A stretch of 6,024 bases of DNA from Alphaproteobacteria bacterium (GTDB lineage: Bacteria; Pseudomonadota; Alphaproteobacteria; Rhodobacterales; Rhodobacteraceae), in contig RFKM01000375.1 of assembly GCA_003694465.1 (NCBI GenBank), forward strand, positions 1 through 6,024. The letters run 5' to 3'. Below, piece after piece: positions 4,971 to 6,024 of the stretch; the stretch's first letter is position 1, and each line of letters begins with the position of its first letter. The position numbers were made by a program, and so were the translations under genes. The notes below the pieces were generated by a model that was given only the letters and a program-made list of their open reading frames with translations, was not told where the DNA came from and did not search any database.

Positions 4971-6024
4971 TCATTTCCCGTCCGCCCGCGGCGGCAGGCC
5001 GAGCAGGGCGCGTTTCTCGTCCTCGGTGAGGAAATCGGCCGCCGCCACCCGCGCCCATTGCGCATCGCGCTCGGCCGAAAGCGCCGGCACCTTGTCGAGA
5101 TCGGGGTTCAGGCGCAGCGCCTCGCCGGTGAACCCGGCCAGCCAGTGCCCGACCGAGGCCGCGACCTTGCCGACCAGCGGCAGCACCGTGAGCCGGTAGA
5201 AGGCCCGGTTCGCCTCCTGGTAATTGGCGTAGGTCGCGTCGCCCGGGATGCCGAGCAGCATCGGCGGCACGCCGAAGGCGGTGGCAATCTCCCGCGCCGC
5301 GGCCTCCTTGGTCTTCTGGAACTCCATGTCCGAGGGCGAAAAGCCCATCGGCTTCCAGTCGAGCCCGCCCTCCAGCAGCATCGGCCGGCCGGCATTGCGC
5401 GCCCCGACGTGATAGGCCTCCATCTCGGCGATCAGCCGGTCATACTGGTCGGGCGACAGGCTGCCGTCGCCGTCGGAACCGGTGTAGACGATCGCCCCCG
5501 AGGGCCGGGCGGCATTGTCGAGCAGCGCCTTCGACCAGGCCGAGGCGGAATTGTGCACGTCGATTGCCGCGGCCGCGGCCTGAAGCGGCGAAAGCCCGTA
5601 ATGATCGTCGAGCGGGTGGAAATTGCGGATATGGCAGATCGGCGACGGCCCTTCGCCGACATGGAAGCGGTGCTTGCGGGCGCCGACGGTGTAATCATAG
5701 GCCACCGGCCAGCCGTCCGGCCCCGGCACGAGGCTCATCCGGTCCGAGCGCAGCACATGCAGCTCCACCGGCGCGCCGTCGTGGCCGCCCACCGCCTCAA
5801 GATAGGCATTGCCCGACAGAAGCAGCTGTCCATAGAGCGCCTCGAACAGTTCGGCGCGCCCCTGCAGCGGGTTCGGCCGGGCAATCAGGTCGAGCAGCGG
5901 ATGGTCGGCATAGCGGGCGCGCGCATCCTCGAGCACCAGCGGCAGGGCCGCCGCCGCCTCGGCAATCAGCTTCACCGCCCGGAAACCCACCGGGTTGCCG
6001 GCAAAGCCCGAGCGCGTCAGGCTC
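4971..6024 (-). CDS. g3: GTA/phage portal protein, HK97 family (5' end outside window)
   Basis: This is the dodecameric portal at the capsid vertex through which DNA is packaged and to which the head-tail connector binds. About 350 residues are visible. The frame stays open to the right edge (residues SLTRSGFAGNPVGFRAVKLI at the edge), so the GTG at 5990 is not the true start, and roughly 40-50 N-terminal residues are probably missing compared with the usual ~400. HK97-portal hallmarks, numbered from the window edge, are SGNAYLE near 70-76, YGLSPLQAA near 142-150, and ATAFGVPPMLLGIPGDATYA near 247-266, followed by the N-Y-x-E-A-x-R-x-F-Y segment. The tail end LTEDEKRALLGLPP (about 332-345) is typical of portal C-termini. 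The gene ends in TGA at 4973-4971, which overlaps a possible g4 ATG by four bases (ATGA). The assignment to family PF04860 is by recognition, not a search. Confidence 0.95.
   Translation of the reverse strand, partial: SLTRSGFAGNPVGFRAVKLIAEAAAALPLVLEDARARYADHPLLDLIARPNPLQGRAELFEALYGQLLLSGNAYLEAVGGHDGAPVELHVLRSDRMSLVPGPDGWPVAYDYTVGARKHRFHVGEGPSPICHIRNFHPLDDHYGLSPLQAAAAAIDVHNSASAWSKALLDNAARPSGAIVYTGSDGDGSLSPDQYDRLIAEMEAYHVGARNAGRPMLLEGGLDWKPMGFSPSDMEFQKTKEAAAREIATAFGVPPMLLGIPGDATYANYQEANRAFYRLTVLPLVGKVAASVGHWLAGFTGEALRLNPDLDKVPALSAERDAQWARVAAADFLTEDEKRALLGLPPRADGK

Noticed and set aside
3798..5199. Long plus-strand open frames (269 and 315 residues) opposite portal, protease and capsid
   Set aside because: They have no recognisable domain or ribosome site and overlap each other and confident minus-strand genes. 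They are antisense shadows.
5571..5582. GC palindrome-like stretch with a NotI-type site inside the portal gene
   Set aside because: It encodes the expected Ala-rich helix of the portal (QAAAAAIDV region). The repeat follows from alanine codons, not from a regulatory element.

Overview
The window is a GC-rich stretch of alphaproteobacterial chromosome holding the head and early tail module of a gene transfer agent (GTA) of the Rhodobacter capsulatus RcGTA type. The order portal, prohead protease, HK97-type major capsid, head-tail connector, head-tail adaptor, tail terminator, major tail protein, two small tail chaperones and a very short tape measure protein is the conserved g3-g11 order of that cluster. 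The strong G/C bias at third codon positions, together with this family, points to Rhodobacterales (Rhodobacter/Paracoccus relatives). The species cannot be fixed from the sequence alone.

Layout: all ten genes lie on the minus strand and are read from the right edge (6024) to the left edge (1). The portal gene g3 enters from the right and lacks its 5' end. Then come g4 (protease), g5 (capsid), a 162-base gap with a perfect GC stem-loop, g6, g7, g8, g9, g10, g10.1 and g11. The left edge cuts just after the g11 stop, in what looks like the ribosome binding site of the next gene (g12, distal tail protein). There is no integrase, repressor, attachment site, insertion sequence, tRNA or CRISPR array. 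All ten visible stop codons are TGA. Genes are packed with 4-base overlaps (g6/g7 with the GTG start, g7/g8, g10/g10.1) or gaps of a few to about 35 bases, apart from the gap after the capsid gene.

How the genes work together: the portal nucleates a capsid whose precursor carries an N-terminal scaffolding domain. The g4 protease removes that domain, probably after Lys98 of g5. g6, g7 and g8 form the connector, stopper and terminator joining head to tail. g9 forms the tail tube around the g11 tape measure, helped by the g10/g10.1 chaperones. RcGTA particles package random host DNA and transfer it to relatives. Known RcGTA clusters are transcribed from a promoter upstream of g1, so no promoter is expected inside this window and none was recognised.

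The system itself is known. Local points worth a second look are the apparent absence of g3.5 between portal and protease with two possible g4 starts, the stem-loop after the capsid gene, a full-length anti-SD match before g8, a rare-codon patch in the capsid gene, and tandem start codons in g4, g6 and g7.
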